Below are positions 13,458 to 24,569 of a stretch of DNA of 64,000 nucleotides, one piece after another. A program made the position numbers and the translations under genes. The stretch comes from Simmondsia chinensis (taxonomy: Eukaryota; Streptophyta; Magnoliopsida; Caryophyllales; Simmondsiaceae). The notes below the pieces were generated by a model. That model made no database searches and was not told where the DNA came from. It worked only from the letters and a program-made list of their open reading frames with translations. Location: assembly GCA_018398585.1 (NCBI GenBank), contig JAGTTD010000013.1, positions 11,008,492-11,072,491 on the forward strand. The letters run 5' to 3'. How positions within the stretch are numbered: the stretch's first letter is position 1; each line of letters opens with the position of its first letter.

Positions 13458-14509
13458 ATGGCTAATCTAATTAAGCTTGAGTTTACTGCTCTTGATATAA
13501 GTGGCAAAAATTATTTGACTTGAACCTTGATGCTGAGATTCACCTTGATGCTATGAATCTCGAAGATACGATTAAAAGGGGAAATAGCGCATCCCTGTAA
13601 GATCACTCAAAAGCAATGATATTTCTCAAGTATCATATCCATGAAGATTGAAAGCCAAGTATCTTACTATAAAGGACTCCCTTGTCATTTGGTTGAATTT
13701 AAAGGAGACGTCTGATCACTAAAAATATGTGATCATCCCTAAAGCTCACTATGAATGAATTTACCTACGGTTGCAGGATTTTAAAATTATCAGTGAGTAT
13801 AAATCTGCGGTATTTAGTATTACCTCCCGACATAAATTATGAGGAGAAAATACTATTGATGAGGACATGTTAGAGAAAATATTTTTTACTTTTCATGTCT
13901 CGAATATACTCCTGCAGCAACAATATCAGGAATGAAATTTTAAAAAAATACTCAAAGTTAATATCATGTCATCTTGTTGTTGAACAAAACAATGAACTCT
14001 TAATGAAATCAGTCACGACCAACTGGATCAGAGCCATTCCTTGAAGTGAATGCTATATCCCACGACAATGATATATATAATCGTGGCCATGGTCGTGGTT
14101 GTGAATATGGCCGTGGTCGTGGACACGGTCGTGGTTGTGGACGAGATTATAGCCATGGTCGTAATAATTGCACGATAATCAAAATGAACCAAAATTTAAG
14201 AAGTCCGGCAACAATGAAGAGAAATATAAAAGGAAGAAAACCCATAAACATAATTCGTCAAAAGACATGGGAATAAATTGCTATCGCTATGGCATCAAAG
14301 GTCATTGGTCGCGTACCTGTTGTACGGCTGAACATCTAGTGAACCTCTATCATGCATGGTTGAAAGAGAAAGGCAAACATGCAGAAACAAATTTTGCTAA
14401 AAATCATTCTCCAATTAATATGACGCTTCTTGATGTTTATGATTTCTTTGAGGATGCTAGTGGAAAAATTGATCATTTGATAGGCGATGAAAATATTAAA
14501 CTGGATTGA
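13458..14509 (+). pseudogene. Copia gag pseudogene
   Basis: The frame begins ATG at 13458 with MANLIKLEFTALDISGKNYL, typical of this copia group, and meets a TGA at 13521 where a Trp codon is expected. Frameshifts follow. At 14075-14165 there is a Gly-Arg-rich stretch. At about 14276-14320 lies a CCHC zinc knuckle in which the second Cys is Tyr (CYRYGIKGHWSRTC). The tail DHLIGDENIKLD ends at a stop at 14507. Gag would package the RNA; here it cannot be made. It is followed by a SINE and then pol. Confidence 0.8.
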
Positions 14510-14587
14510 AGTTTTTATTTTTCAGTTATGTCTTTTGTATTAAAGTTTGTCTCACTGTTAATGCAATAATATCATTTTGGTGTGTGT

Positions 14588-14825
14588 ACAACAATAGATC
14601 CAATGCCTTAAGGACTCCCGCATAAGTGGGGTCTAAGAGGGCTGGATGTACGCAGCCTTACCCCTTTAGGGTATAACCCTACCGAGAGGCTATTTTCGAG
14701 GACTCCCAACCTTACAGGGTTGGCAGCAGGTGGACTTCCCAGGAAGTCACCCATCCTGATACTACTCTCGCCCAAGCACGCTTAACTTCAGAGTTCTAAT
14801 GGGATCCGGTTGCATTAATGCTTGG
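14588..14825 (-). mobile_element. SINE with 5S-rRNA-derived head and RTE-LINE tail
   Basis: Read on the minus strand, 14825-14716 matches plant 5S rRNA from about nucleotide 14 to the 3' end. The Pol III control elements are visible: AAGCGTGCTTGGGCGAGAG (A box), AGGATGGGTGAC (intermediate element) and TCCTGGGAAGTCC (C box). Without a gap this joins a body (14715-14588) that matches the 3' UTR of the RTE LINEs in this window (GGCTGCGTACATCC, then GGCATTGG and a short TTG tail). Such a layout fits a 5S-headed SINE mobilised by an RTE LINE. The target duplication is not clear. A 5S-carrying Cassandra LTR fragment is the alternative, but the LINE tail argues against it. Confidence 0.75.
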
Positions 14826-15049
14826 TAAATGAGTTATTTAATATAATATTATGTTTTTGATATTTCATCTTAATCAGTTATTTCTAATAAAATTAGGCTT
14901 GATCAACTATACTTATAAAGTAAAATTCAAAGCTATTATTATATTATAGTCGCTTTGAAATACTTTACTTATTATACTTTTGTAATTTTATTAATTGGTA
15001 ACATAAATAGAATTTAACTAATACATATGTATTTTATATTTGAAGAAAT

Positions 15050-15283
15050 ATGGATTTGATCAAAAATGGAGATTTTTGTCTAGCAGACAGTGCAACGACA
15101 CATACTATCCTCAAAAGCAAAATATATTTTTCTCAGTTACGATTAGCTGAAGCGAATGTTAATACGATATCGGGTGTTTCAAATTTAGTTGAAGGCTCCG
15201 AAAGAGTACATGTTATGTTTCCTGGAGGAACAACACCAAACATAAGCGATGCTTTGTTTTCAGTAGATCACAGAGAAACTTGA
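15050..15283 (+). pseudogene. Copia aspartic protease remnant
   Basis: The frame reads FCLADSATTHTIL, the protease active-site block of this copia group (DSATT), and continues through PGGTTPNISDALFS. It stops by frameshift near 15270, with the integrase part resuming in another frame at 15280. The protease would mature the polyprotein; the break prevents this. Confidence 0.8.
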
Positions 15284-16394
15284 TCAGTTTTCGAGATATC
15301 CGTCGTAACGGTTATCATACTGAGACTATAAATGAGGATAATAAAGAATATTTTTATATTACATCGCTTACCTCAAGAAGAAAGAAAAATTGTGGAAAAA
15401 TTGTCCGCACTTTTTTCTGGGTTATATTTACTTATATAAACCCGATTGAATCAAATACAATGATTAACCAGAAGTTAACTGATTACAAAACGTTCATCCT
15501 GTGGCATGACCATTTGGGCCATCCAGGTGTAACGATGATGCAAAAAATCATTGAAAGTTCTCATGGACATTCATTAAAGAACCATAAGATTCGTTCACCC
15601 AATGAAATTTCATGCACTTCTTGTGCTCAAGGCAAAATGATTACTAGGACTTCCCCAAACTAAAATTGGGGTGAATCTCGTATATTTTTAGAAAGAATGT
15701 AAGGAGATATACGTGGGCCTATTATTCCATCATATGAACCATTTCGATATATTATGTAATAGATACCTCAACACGTTGGTCACATGTCTGTCTATTATCT
15801 ACTCGCAATATGACATTTGCGAGACTCCTTGCCCAAATAATCCACTTACGGGCTCGATGTCCAAATTACACGATCAAAAAGATCCGTCTTGATACTGCAG
15901 GAGAATTTACATTCCAAGCTCTTAATGACTATTGTATGTCAATTGGGATTACAATTGAGTATCTTGTGGCTCACCAACATACACAAAATGATCTTACGGA
16001 ATTCTTGATCAAAAGCCTGCAAATAATTGCTAGACCATTGCTTATGAAAATAACATTGCCTAGTTCTACATGGGGGCATGCTATATTATATGCTGCAGCA
16101 CTGATACATGCTAGGCCAACTGCTTATCATAAATACTCCCAAATTGCAACTTATTTCGGGTCAAGAACCAAATATATCTCATCTGCGAATTTTTTGTTGC
16201 GCTGTATATGTTCCAATTGCTCCACTCTAGCGCACAAAATGGGTCCGCAAAGGAGACTTGAAATTTATGTTGGGTTTGAATTCCTGTCAATTATAAAATA
16301 TCTTGAACCATTGATAGGGGATATTTTTACTGCACGGTTTGCAGATTGTAAATTTGACGAAACAATGTTCCCAGAATTGTGGGAGAAAAATTAA
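15280..16394 (+). pseudogene. Copia integrase remnant
   Basis: The first part (15280-15663) has the GAG-pre-integrase block LWHDHLGHPGVTMMQKI-like with the H/C zinc residues (CTSC). A stop at 15661 and frameshifts break the frame. The catalytic core resumes at 15810-16394 with KKIRLDTAGEFTFQALNDYC (second catalytic Asp) and an EFLIKSLQIIARPLLM-like block carrying the Glu. Integrase would join cDNA to the chromosome. Not functional as it stands. Confidence 0.82.
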
Positions 16395-16923
16395 AGTTGA
16401 AAAAGTATGAAATTGTGTGGAATGCATCATCATTATCACATTTTGATCAACATACAAATCACTATGAATTGGAAGTTCATAAAATTATCCAGTTACAAAA
16501 TATTGCAAACCAATTACCAGATGCATTCATAATGCAAAAAGAGTGACTAAGTCACATGTTCTAGCTATGAATGCTCCTGTTCGAATTGATATTCCAAACG
16601 AACAATCTTCTAAGACATTGGCAAGAACATCTATTGCAAGCCAGAAGCGGGATAAACCTATTGGTTCTAAAGACAAGAATCCAAGAAAGAAAAGAAAGCA
16701 AAATAAACAAGTTGGCTTCTCTATTAACATTCCTAAAGAGGTACAAATGTAAATCCAAGAAAAAGATACGAAGAATAAAATGGCTCCTCGAGGGTATCAA
16801 GTACCTGAGAATTGTGAAAATGATGAAAATGTCAGGGATGAGGAAGTCTCGATAAATTATGCTATCACTAGCATACGATGGAATTGAAATAAAACGATTA
16901 TTGACCAAGTATTTGCATATACT

Positions 16924-18530
16924 GTGGCTACTAATTTGACCACAGAAGGTGAAGATCTTGAACCTAAATCCGTTGAAGAATGTCAAAGAAGAAATGATTG
17001 GCCAAAATGGAAAGATGCAATTCAGGCAGAACTAAATTCACATACGAAACATGTAGTTTTTCGACCTATAGTCCAAACGCCTGAAAACACAAAATCCGTA
17101 GGCTGCAAGTGGGTATTTATACGAAAAAGAAATGAAAAGAATGAAGTGGTCAGATTTAAAGCACAAGTTGTAGCTCAAGGTTTCTCACAGAGATCAGGAA
17201 TTAATTATGAAGAGACATATTCACTAGTAATGAAGGTAATTACATTTAGATTCTTAATAAGCCTGGCAGTCTCTGAAAGACTCCACATGCGTCTTATGGA
17301 TGTGGGAACAACTTATCTATATGAAAGTCCCTGAAGGGCTACAAATGCCAGATGCATATAGCTCAAAACCTTGAGAGCTCTCTTCGATCAAATTACAGAG
17401 ATCATTATATGGATTAGAATAATTAGGGCATATGTGGTACAATCATTTTCATACATACCTTCTGAGAGAGGGATATGTTAATAATCCAGGTCGCCCATGT
17501 GTTTTTATTAAAAAATCAAAATTTGGATTTGCAATAATTACAATATATGTTGATGATTTAGACATCGTAGGAACTCCTGAAGTAATTAAACAAGTTGTTG
17601 CATATCTGAATAAGGAGTTTGAAGTGAAAGATCTTGGAAAGACAAAATATTTTCTTGGCCTACAAATAGAACACTTATTTAATAGAATTTTAGTCCATAA
17701 ATCTACTTAAACAGAAAAAGTGCTAAAATATTTTAATATGGATAAGGCACATCCTTTGAGTATCCCAATGGTCGTCCGATCCCTTGATGTAAACAAAGAC
17801 CCTTTTCGACCTCGAGGGGATAACGAAGAAATTCTTGGCCCTGAAGTGCCATATCTAAGTGCAATAGATGCACTAATATATCTCGCTAACTACACGAGGG
17901 TAGATATAGCCTTTTTGGTTAACTTATTAGCAAGATATAGCTCAACTCCTACCTGGAGACATTGGAATGAGATTAAACATATATTTCGATATTTTCATGG
18001 TACATTTGATATGGGATCATTCTATCTGAGACAATTAAATCCAAGATTGGTTGGATATACAGAGGCTGGATATTTGTCCGATCCACATAAAGGTCATTGA
18101 CAAACATGATATTTATTTACCTATGGTGATCCTGCTATATCTTGGCGATCTACCAAACAAACAACAGTAGCAACTTCTTCAAATCATGTTGAAATACTTG
18201 CACTTCATGAAGCAAGTAGGGAATGTTTATAGTTGAGATCCCTTATTTAATATGTTCAAGAGGAATGCAGCCTTCCAACAATCAGAGGGAGTCCAACAAT
18301 ACTGTATGAAGATAATACTGCATGTATTACTCAGATCAAAGGTGGATACATTAAAGGCGACAGAACTAACATATCTCACCCAAGTTCAAAAGATGGGTGA
18401 AATAGATGCCCATCAAGTTCGCTCAAGTGAAAACCTAGTAGATTTATTCATAAAAGCATTGCCAACAACAACTTTTGAGAAACTAATTCACAAGATTGGT
18501 ATGCGTCGGCTCAGGAATGCCCCTTACTAA
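16924..18530 (+). pseudogene. Copia reverse transcriptase and RNase H remnant
   Basis: RT begins around 16960 (KWKDAIQAEL, then GCKWVFIRKRNEKNEVVRFK and VVAQGFSQ). The catalytic YVDD box at 17546-17557 is intact. Stops or frameshifts occur near 17332, 17372, 17708 and 18098. The RNase H part reads VGYTEAGYLSDPHKGH (Asp to Glu at the first catalytic position) and HEASRECL, ending near 18530 with FEKLIHKIGMRRL. Order and motifs are those of copia. Confidence 0.82.
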
Positions 18531-18634
18531 TATCCCAAGTTTTTAACGAGGCAGACGTATCTAACTTGGACACTACACACTTTCAAGAGTGTTACATCCT
18601 GTAATGTTTTAAGGAAAAATATTCAAAGGGGAAG

Positions 18635-18762
18635 TGTTGCTAATATTGGACATTTTTGGGGTACAATTTTTATGGTCAAGTTTGGATATTATTAAATATC
18701 TTAAAATATTAAAAATTATGTAAAAGACATTTATATACATATATACATGTACATATAAATAT

Positions 18763-18793
<31 letters not shown>

Positions 18794-18835
18794 CATACAT
18801 GTATATATGTATATGTATATATATACATACATATA

Positions 18836-18892
<57 letters not shown>

Positions 18893-19543
18893 ATATATAT
18901 ATGTATATATATACACACACGCATAGATATATATACATGTATATATGTATATATATATATATACATACATGTATATATGTATATGTATATATATATATAT
19001 ACATACACATATATACATGTATGTACATATACATATATATCTACATACACATATATACATGTATGTACATATACATATACATATATACATGTATGTATGT
19101 ATGTATATATACATATACATACATACATGTATACATGTATATGTATATATGTATATATATATACACATACATCTATATATGTATATGTATATATATATGT
19201 GTATATATATATATATGTATATGCATGTGGCAGCACATGCAGAGTTTAAAATTGTGCATGTCAAAAGAAGTGATGAGTCATGCGTATGATTTTATATATA
19301 TATATATAAAGGAAGCGAAGCAAAAAGAATCAGAAAGAAAAAATTGAGAAAGAGTGGGAACTGAAAGTGAGGGGAGAGAGAAAAATATAAAGAATAAAAT
19401 ATTAAGAAAATTATTTAAATAGAAGAAAAATTTCTGTTTTTGAGTTCTTGAGTAAAATACTTGCTATTTTTCTTTATACATATTTGTGTTTGTATTTTTA
19501 TTCTCTTCCTTTTTTATTATAATATGTCTATAGTTTTATAACA
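18635..19543 (+). repeat. Copia 3' LTR with expanded AT microsatellite
   Basis: It begins TGTTGCTAATATTGG after the polypurine tract (about 18625-18634) and ends TTTTATAACA. It is 909 bp against about 459 bp for the 5' LTR. The excess is a (TATA/CATA)n tract at about 18730-19230. Long frames across the tract are low-complexity Tyr/Ile strings, not genes. Confidence 0.85.
18730..19230. repeat. TATATACA microsatellite
   Basis: About 500 bp of interrupted TA, TATG and TACA repeats inside the 3' LTR, with many short palindromes such as CATATATATG. Confidence 0.9.
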
Positions 19544-19548
19544 GTTAC

Positions 19549-20470
19549 CTAATTATTGATAAAATTCTTATTTGATTACCTAAGTGATTTAAAGTTAACA
19601 AGTTAGTCACTCAAGTAATTTAAAATAAATAAATTGGTTATTCAAGTGAAAAATTGAAAATTTTCATCTCCTAACTTCAAATAAAAACTAATTTTGATAA
19701 CTAGTAAAGATAACAAATTTAATCATTTATTTATTAGTTCTTTTTAAAAAAAAATATTTTGTCATGTTTAAAGCACCTAATGTTCATGATTCTCATTTTT
19801 AAGAAGATTTTCTCATGTTTTATTTTAAGATTATTTACATTTTAGTATTTGATGTTTATGAAAATAGTAAAAAAGTCATTGACATTTTTTAATTAGTACC
19901 TTAGATTTTCTTCTTATTAACAAATAGGATTCTCTCAAGCGTGATAGATTTATATTCTAAGGAGAAAGCTGACATGGCAGATTACTTTAGATACTCACTA
20001 AAGTATATCAACGAAAATACATCTCTTGACCATTTCTTTTAAAAAACCCTCATTTCTAGCGGTTAATATCTTTCACTTTAGTGGGTACTTAGAATGACAT
20101 GTCGTGTTAAGAGGATTATTTTCATCAATATATTCTTGTAGTTATTCAAAGTGACCTGTCATGTTAACTATCACTCAAGAACATGATGTCATCATGCCAG
20201 AGAAGGTCATATTTATTAATAAAAATAAAATCCCAGGTAATAGAAAATTAAATCAAATAGGTCAGGAGTCTTTTATTATTTTTACAAAAGTAACCCTTTT
20301 ATTTTAGTGTAAATTACATATTAATACCCTTAGGTTTGGTAAAATAATTTTTTTTATCCACAAACTTTGCAAAATAATTTTTTAGTCAATAGGTTTGGAT
20401 AAAAAATATTTTACTCTAACTGCCGTTAAATCTTTCACATAAATTTATAAAACGACTAAAATTATTGTTT
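19549..20470. other. AT-rich intergenic DNA
   Basis: No gene, RNA or clear element ends were seen. Words such as AGTTAGTCACTCAAGTAATTT and ATTCAAGTGAAAAATTG suggest decayed repeat sequence. Confidence 0.5.
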
Positions 20471-20474
20471 ACAC

Positions 20475-21483
20475 TGAACAAAAAAAGTAAAATAAATAAG
20501 AATCTCTAAATCCCGGCCACTACCCACATACCACTGCCCACCACAAAAAATAGTGTTTACAATAAAGGATGGATTTGGTATCCAAAATTCCCTTCCAAGT
20601 AGGGGAATCCGAGTTCTTACGTTTGTAACTCAAAAAATCCTCATTGAGATATTTGTCACTTACAACCTGTACCTATAGATTGTCCTCCTCTTTAATAACT
20701 CTCTGCCCCAACTCACAGAGGAAACCCAAGTTTATGGCTTCTAACTTGCAGAGCCCAAGACCCCTATCTCCCTTAGGCCTAAAAATCCTATTCCAAGTAA
20801 TCATGTTCATATCGTTCTTATCCTTAGCTTTCCAAAAGAAACATATGCACAAGCTATCCCCTGTATTACACACCTTTTCAGGGAGCTCAAAGCATTGTAT
20901 CATGTGACTAAGCAGGGATTTGAAGGAAGATTGAATTAGGGTCACACTCTTAGCCTTGGATAGAACCCATGCCTTCTAATTAGCGATCTTCCCGCCATTT
21001 TACCCACTACCTCAGAAGTGACCCTTGTATTGAATCTACCTAAGCCAAAGGTATAACCAAGGTATTTCCCTAGATTCTGGAAACCGGATACCTAATTGGT
21101 CACTAATCCTCTAATGTAACTGTTTATTTGTATTAACAGAAAGTTAACAGCAAACTTCTCCAAATTCACCAATTGCCTTGAATTAGTACAGTACTCTTGG
21201 ATGGCATTGTAAACTCTATCAATTGCTTCCATATAGGCGTCACAAAACAAAAGGCAATCATCAACCCAAAAAAAAGAGACAAGGGACAGGAGGCACACTG
21301 CGAGGAATTTTTATACCTTTTCCAGATTTTGATCCGGCAAACTTGTGACTAGGGCTTCAAGGCAAAGGATAAACAAGTAAGGAGACCAAAGGTCCCCCTG
21401 ACACAAGCCTCTAGAGGGGAAGAACCAACCCATTGGCACATCATCCATCAAGGCCGAGAAAGATGTACTCATAAGACATCTGA
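20475..21483 (-). pseudogene. L1-type LINE fragment B (RT palm to C-terminal zinc region)
   Basis: Minus strand. Around 21487-21311 it reads the plant L1 RT block [19 protein letters not shown] then [18 protein letters not shown]. Around 20945-20660 it has the zf-RVT-like block RPKGDRGLGLCKLEAINLGF, and it decays toward 20475. It is 5'-truncated at about 21483, where a U6 fragment begins. Several frameshifts. Confidence 0.75.
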
Positions 21484-21545
21484 TAAAATTGGAACGATAC
21501 AAAGAAGATTAGCATGGCCCCCGTGCAAGGATGACACTCACAAAA
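21475..21545 (+). ncRNA. U6 snRNA pseudogene fragment
   Basis: About 70 nt match plant U6 snRNA from just after its 5' stem: GACATCTGATAAAATTGG, then GAACGATACAAAGAAGATTA and GCATGGCCCC, then GCAAGGATGACACTCACAAA. A handful of differences and loss of the 3' end are visible. There is no plant U6 promoter (USE plus TATA) upstream, only LINE sequence. It lies antisense to two LINE fragments, exactly at their junction. Confidence 0.85.
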
Positions 21546-21559
21546 CAACTTTCATCATG

Positions 21560-24500
21560 GTTAGCACAAAATGAGCATACTCTTTAACTTCCACTTAAAA
21601 CCACAATCCTTCCGGTCTCTTGAGTTTAATCAACCAAAAAGAGCCATCTATACCAAAATTTCAATCGTTAGAGACCCCAAACTACACCAAACACCTTTCG
21701 CTTGTTCTGTAATAGAATTGTTAGAATCCACAATCATAGCTTTACAAAAGGAGTTAATTAAGCAGTCACTTTTAAGATCATGCTGCCGAATCAAAACATC
21801 TTCAACCACTAGTGAGAATGCTACAATGTGGGCGTTCTAGATGAGTGTTAGTCTAAGGTCCTTTTCCTATCCAAAAAGTCTACGAGGCCAGCCTAAGTTC
21901 CAATTCCAAGTCATCCCATCTCAAAACCCCATGTGTTCATTAGAAATAGAATAACGTATGAGATATTTACCCCACAAAGGAACATCATCTATCAAGTTAT
22001 CAACCAAAAGCGTGCTTTGTCATTGAATCCCACCCTAAATTGAAGACCATAAGTGGTAATAGATTTAATTGGTTCACTAGAGTTATCAATGGAGCAAATA
22101 TCTTTCCAAAGTCCTTTTTTCTTCACACGGGGGTTCATACTTGGGTTATAAGAAGAGCAGAATTTTGGATGGAGAGGTTAAGACACCAAGATCACCTAAA
22201 TCTTTTAGGAGTTCTAAAACGCACCGTTTGACAAGGCTTTTTTTTCGTGTTTTAGAATAGGCGACCCAGAAAATTCCCTTTAAGTTGGATAGATAGTGAA
22301 GAGGTAGGCTAGTCAGGACTCATTGACGAGGGTCATGCAACCCTTTTTAGAAACAAGTTAAGACTTCCAACCTACAAATTTGGACTAGATTGAATGAATT
22401 ACAGGTTGCTAAGGGTTAAAAGCCTTAAGATTTGTTCCCAATGGAATACCTAGGTACTTGATAGGGAAAGTACTTGTTTTACATCATAGGCTTGAGGTTG
22501 TGTGTGCTAACCATGAATCAAAAACACCTAGGCCAACAAAGATGCTCTTATGAAAATTGATTTCAGTCCTAAGAGTAGGTAGAAGGTTTTAAGGGTTCTG
22601 TTGATATTTTGCATGTTATTACCTTAGCTTTGCAAAAAATGGTGAGGTTAGTAGCAATCTCAGATGTGGGTTATGTGGATGAGGTCAAAACCATGACGAC
22701 TAATGCAAAGATCTATGAAGACCTAAGCTTTGTTCAAAAGATGATTCAAGTGACTATCATGAACATATTACGGGAAAGTGGTTCACCTTGCCTTATACCC
22801 CTGTGCATTCTAAAAGGGTTGGTGGGTGAACCATTAACAAGAATCAAAATTAATGTAACAGAGATACACCCCTTGACCCATGGTCTCCATTTGGTCCTGA
22901 GACCCATGTGTTCTAAGGTCTAGTTAAGGAACCTTTAATCTACTAATTCCAAAGCTTTGAGCGCAAATCAATTTTGAACAAAGTTTCCAATTTGACTTTT
23001 CTCTTTTTTGCCCAATTCAGAACTTCATTGCAATTAGTGTCCCATCTAGGATCTGCCTACCTTTTGCAAAATTTGGGCTTCCCCTATCGACGGAATGGCT
23101 TTATTAAGCTAGGTGGACAAGGTTTTGGTTACAATTTCATAAGGTACTCTTCAACACTGATAGGTCTAAAATTGTGGAGGTCAAATGTTCCTATGAATTT
23201 AGAAATAAGGGTGGCCCTAAAGATATTTGCTTGAGGTAAGAAGGTGCCTAATCGTTCAAATAATTTGATGAATTGGATGATATCTAGCCCATTAGTATCC
23301 CATAATTGTTTTATGAATATGAAGTTAAACCCATCAAATTTTGTGCTTTAGAGCGATCATAGATCTAGATAACTTCCTTTATTTCTGGAGGGGAGATACT
23401 AGTTTCCATCCACTCACTATTTACAGTAGGTAGCAGTTGGACTTCTAGCTCTTCCAAAAAGGTACAAAGGGGAGTGGTATTGATGAAGATGCTTTTAGAG
23501 TGCCAGATGATGTTGCACTTGATATGGATTGGATGTGGGTTTACCTATATGGGTTAAGTGGGTATCGGATTAAACCTAATAAGTAGCTTGTCATGGCGTG
23601 GAAAAATTTGGTGTGTCTATCACCCTGTTTTACGAATTTGAGTATAAATTTTTGTTTTCAAAATTGTTTCTTTTTTATATACCAGGACAATTAAGATGCC
23701 CTTTTGGTCCTAAGATCCACCAATTCTTTCATGGATAGAGACCTTAATACAAAGAATTGAGCTCTAATCAATTCTTTCCATATCAACTAAGAGAGGGGAA
23801 TGGTAAGAAAGGGACCTATCAAGACTAGTGAGCTTTACAGTAGGAAAGTGATGCACAGAGAGCAATCAACTAGGCTTTGTCAATCTTGCTCATGGAATTC
23901 CTTTTAAACCACGTACATTTACTTCCAAATAGGAAATAGCAATAAATCCATCAGGAAAGTTGATTGTATAAAATCCTAGAAATAACTAATACTAGAAGAA
24001 GAACTAAGTCCTCCTTGTCTCTCTTCCCGGTGGAGAAATGTCATTATATTCCCCAACGATGAGAACTAGCTCACCAGTACTCATCTTAAAATGGTCTAAC
24101 TCCTCCCAAAATGCATTTTTTTCTCAATATTGATGTTTATAATACAACATTTGAAACCATTGGTTACCTGCTCCTAATTTTAAAAATCCATCTTAATGAC
24201 ACAAATATGCTAGAAATCCTAAAACTAGACAGATCCCAAAATGAGATAGCACCCTAGAAGCCCCAAGTGATCAGCTGACTTCCACTCCCTGTACCTAGAT
24301 CCCCAAAATTTGGAGATGTCACTGCTAGTGAAAAAGAACATTTTTGTTTCCTAGATACACAAAAATTCATGGGAGATTTGCGGCATTCGCCTAACACACG
24401 TAGAAAGAGCTAATTTCTTCTCCTTTGAACAACAACAACAACAACAAACCCAGTGTTTGAAGAGCTAATTTCTTCTCCTTTGAGTTCATCACATAAATAT

Positions 24501-24560
24501 TCCATGAAAGAATCTTCACCGAACATGCATTTCTCTTTGTAGCAATTGCAATGACCTCAA
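21560..24560 (-). pseudogene. L1-type LINE fragment A (endonuclease start to C terminus)
   Basis: Minus strand. At about 24540-24500 it reads VKILSWNIYVMNSKEKK, the typical start of plant L1 ORF2 endonuclease. RT-like blocks are spread over 23900-22100 in shifting frames (for example MHRGIRQGEPLS-like near 22800, and a zf-RVT-like LKDLGDLGVL at about 22190). Many stops and frameshifts show age. A 31-bp retroposed fragment with long target duplication interrupts the endonuclease part at 24429. Confidence 0.7.
24405..24483 (-). mobile_element. 31-bp retroposed RTE/SINE tail with 24-bp target duplication
   Basis: The 24-bp sequence AAGAGCTAATTTCTTCTCCT... occurs at 24405-24428 and again at 24460-24483. 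Between them is a 31-bp insert of CAA repeats followed by CCCAGTG, the complement of the GCACTGGGT-(TTG)n end of the RTE LINEs here. It is an extremely 5'-truncated retroposition. Confidence 0.85.
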
Positions 24561-24569
24561 TCAGTAAAA

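Larger units (their letters stand above)
6429..19543 (+). mobile_element. Ty1/copia retrotransposon, old, containing nested insertions
   Basis: The element runs from an eroded 5' LTR start (TATTA where the 3' LTR has TGTTG) to the CA end of the 3' LTR. A 5-bp target duplication GTTAT/GTTAC flanks it (6424-6428 and 19544-19548, one mismatch). Gag, protease, integrase, RT and RNase H remnants lie in copia order on the plus strand. The 5' LTR is split by a 6.5-kb LTR element at 6640-13124. A polypurine tract AAAGGGGAAG precedes the 3' LTR. Stops and frameshifts in every domain make it non-autonomous. The left end sits about 300 bp upstream of the AMSH3-like start. Confidence 0.85.

Noticed and set aside
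18609..19347. Several overlapping long open frames on both strands
   Set aside because: They translate an AT microsatellite (Tyr/Ile/Val strings) inside the copia LTR.
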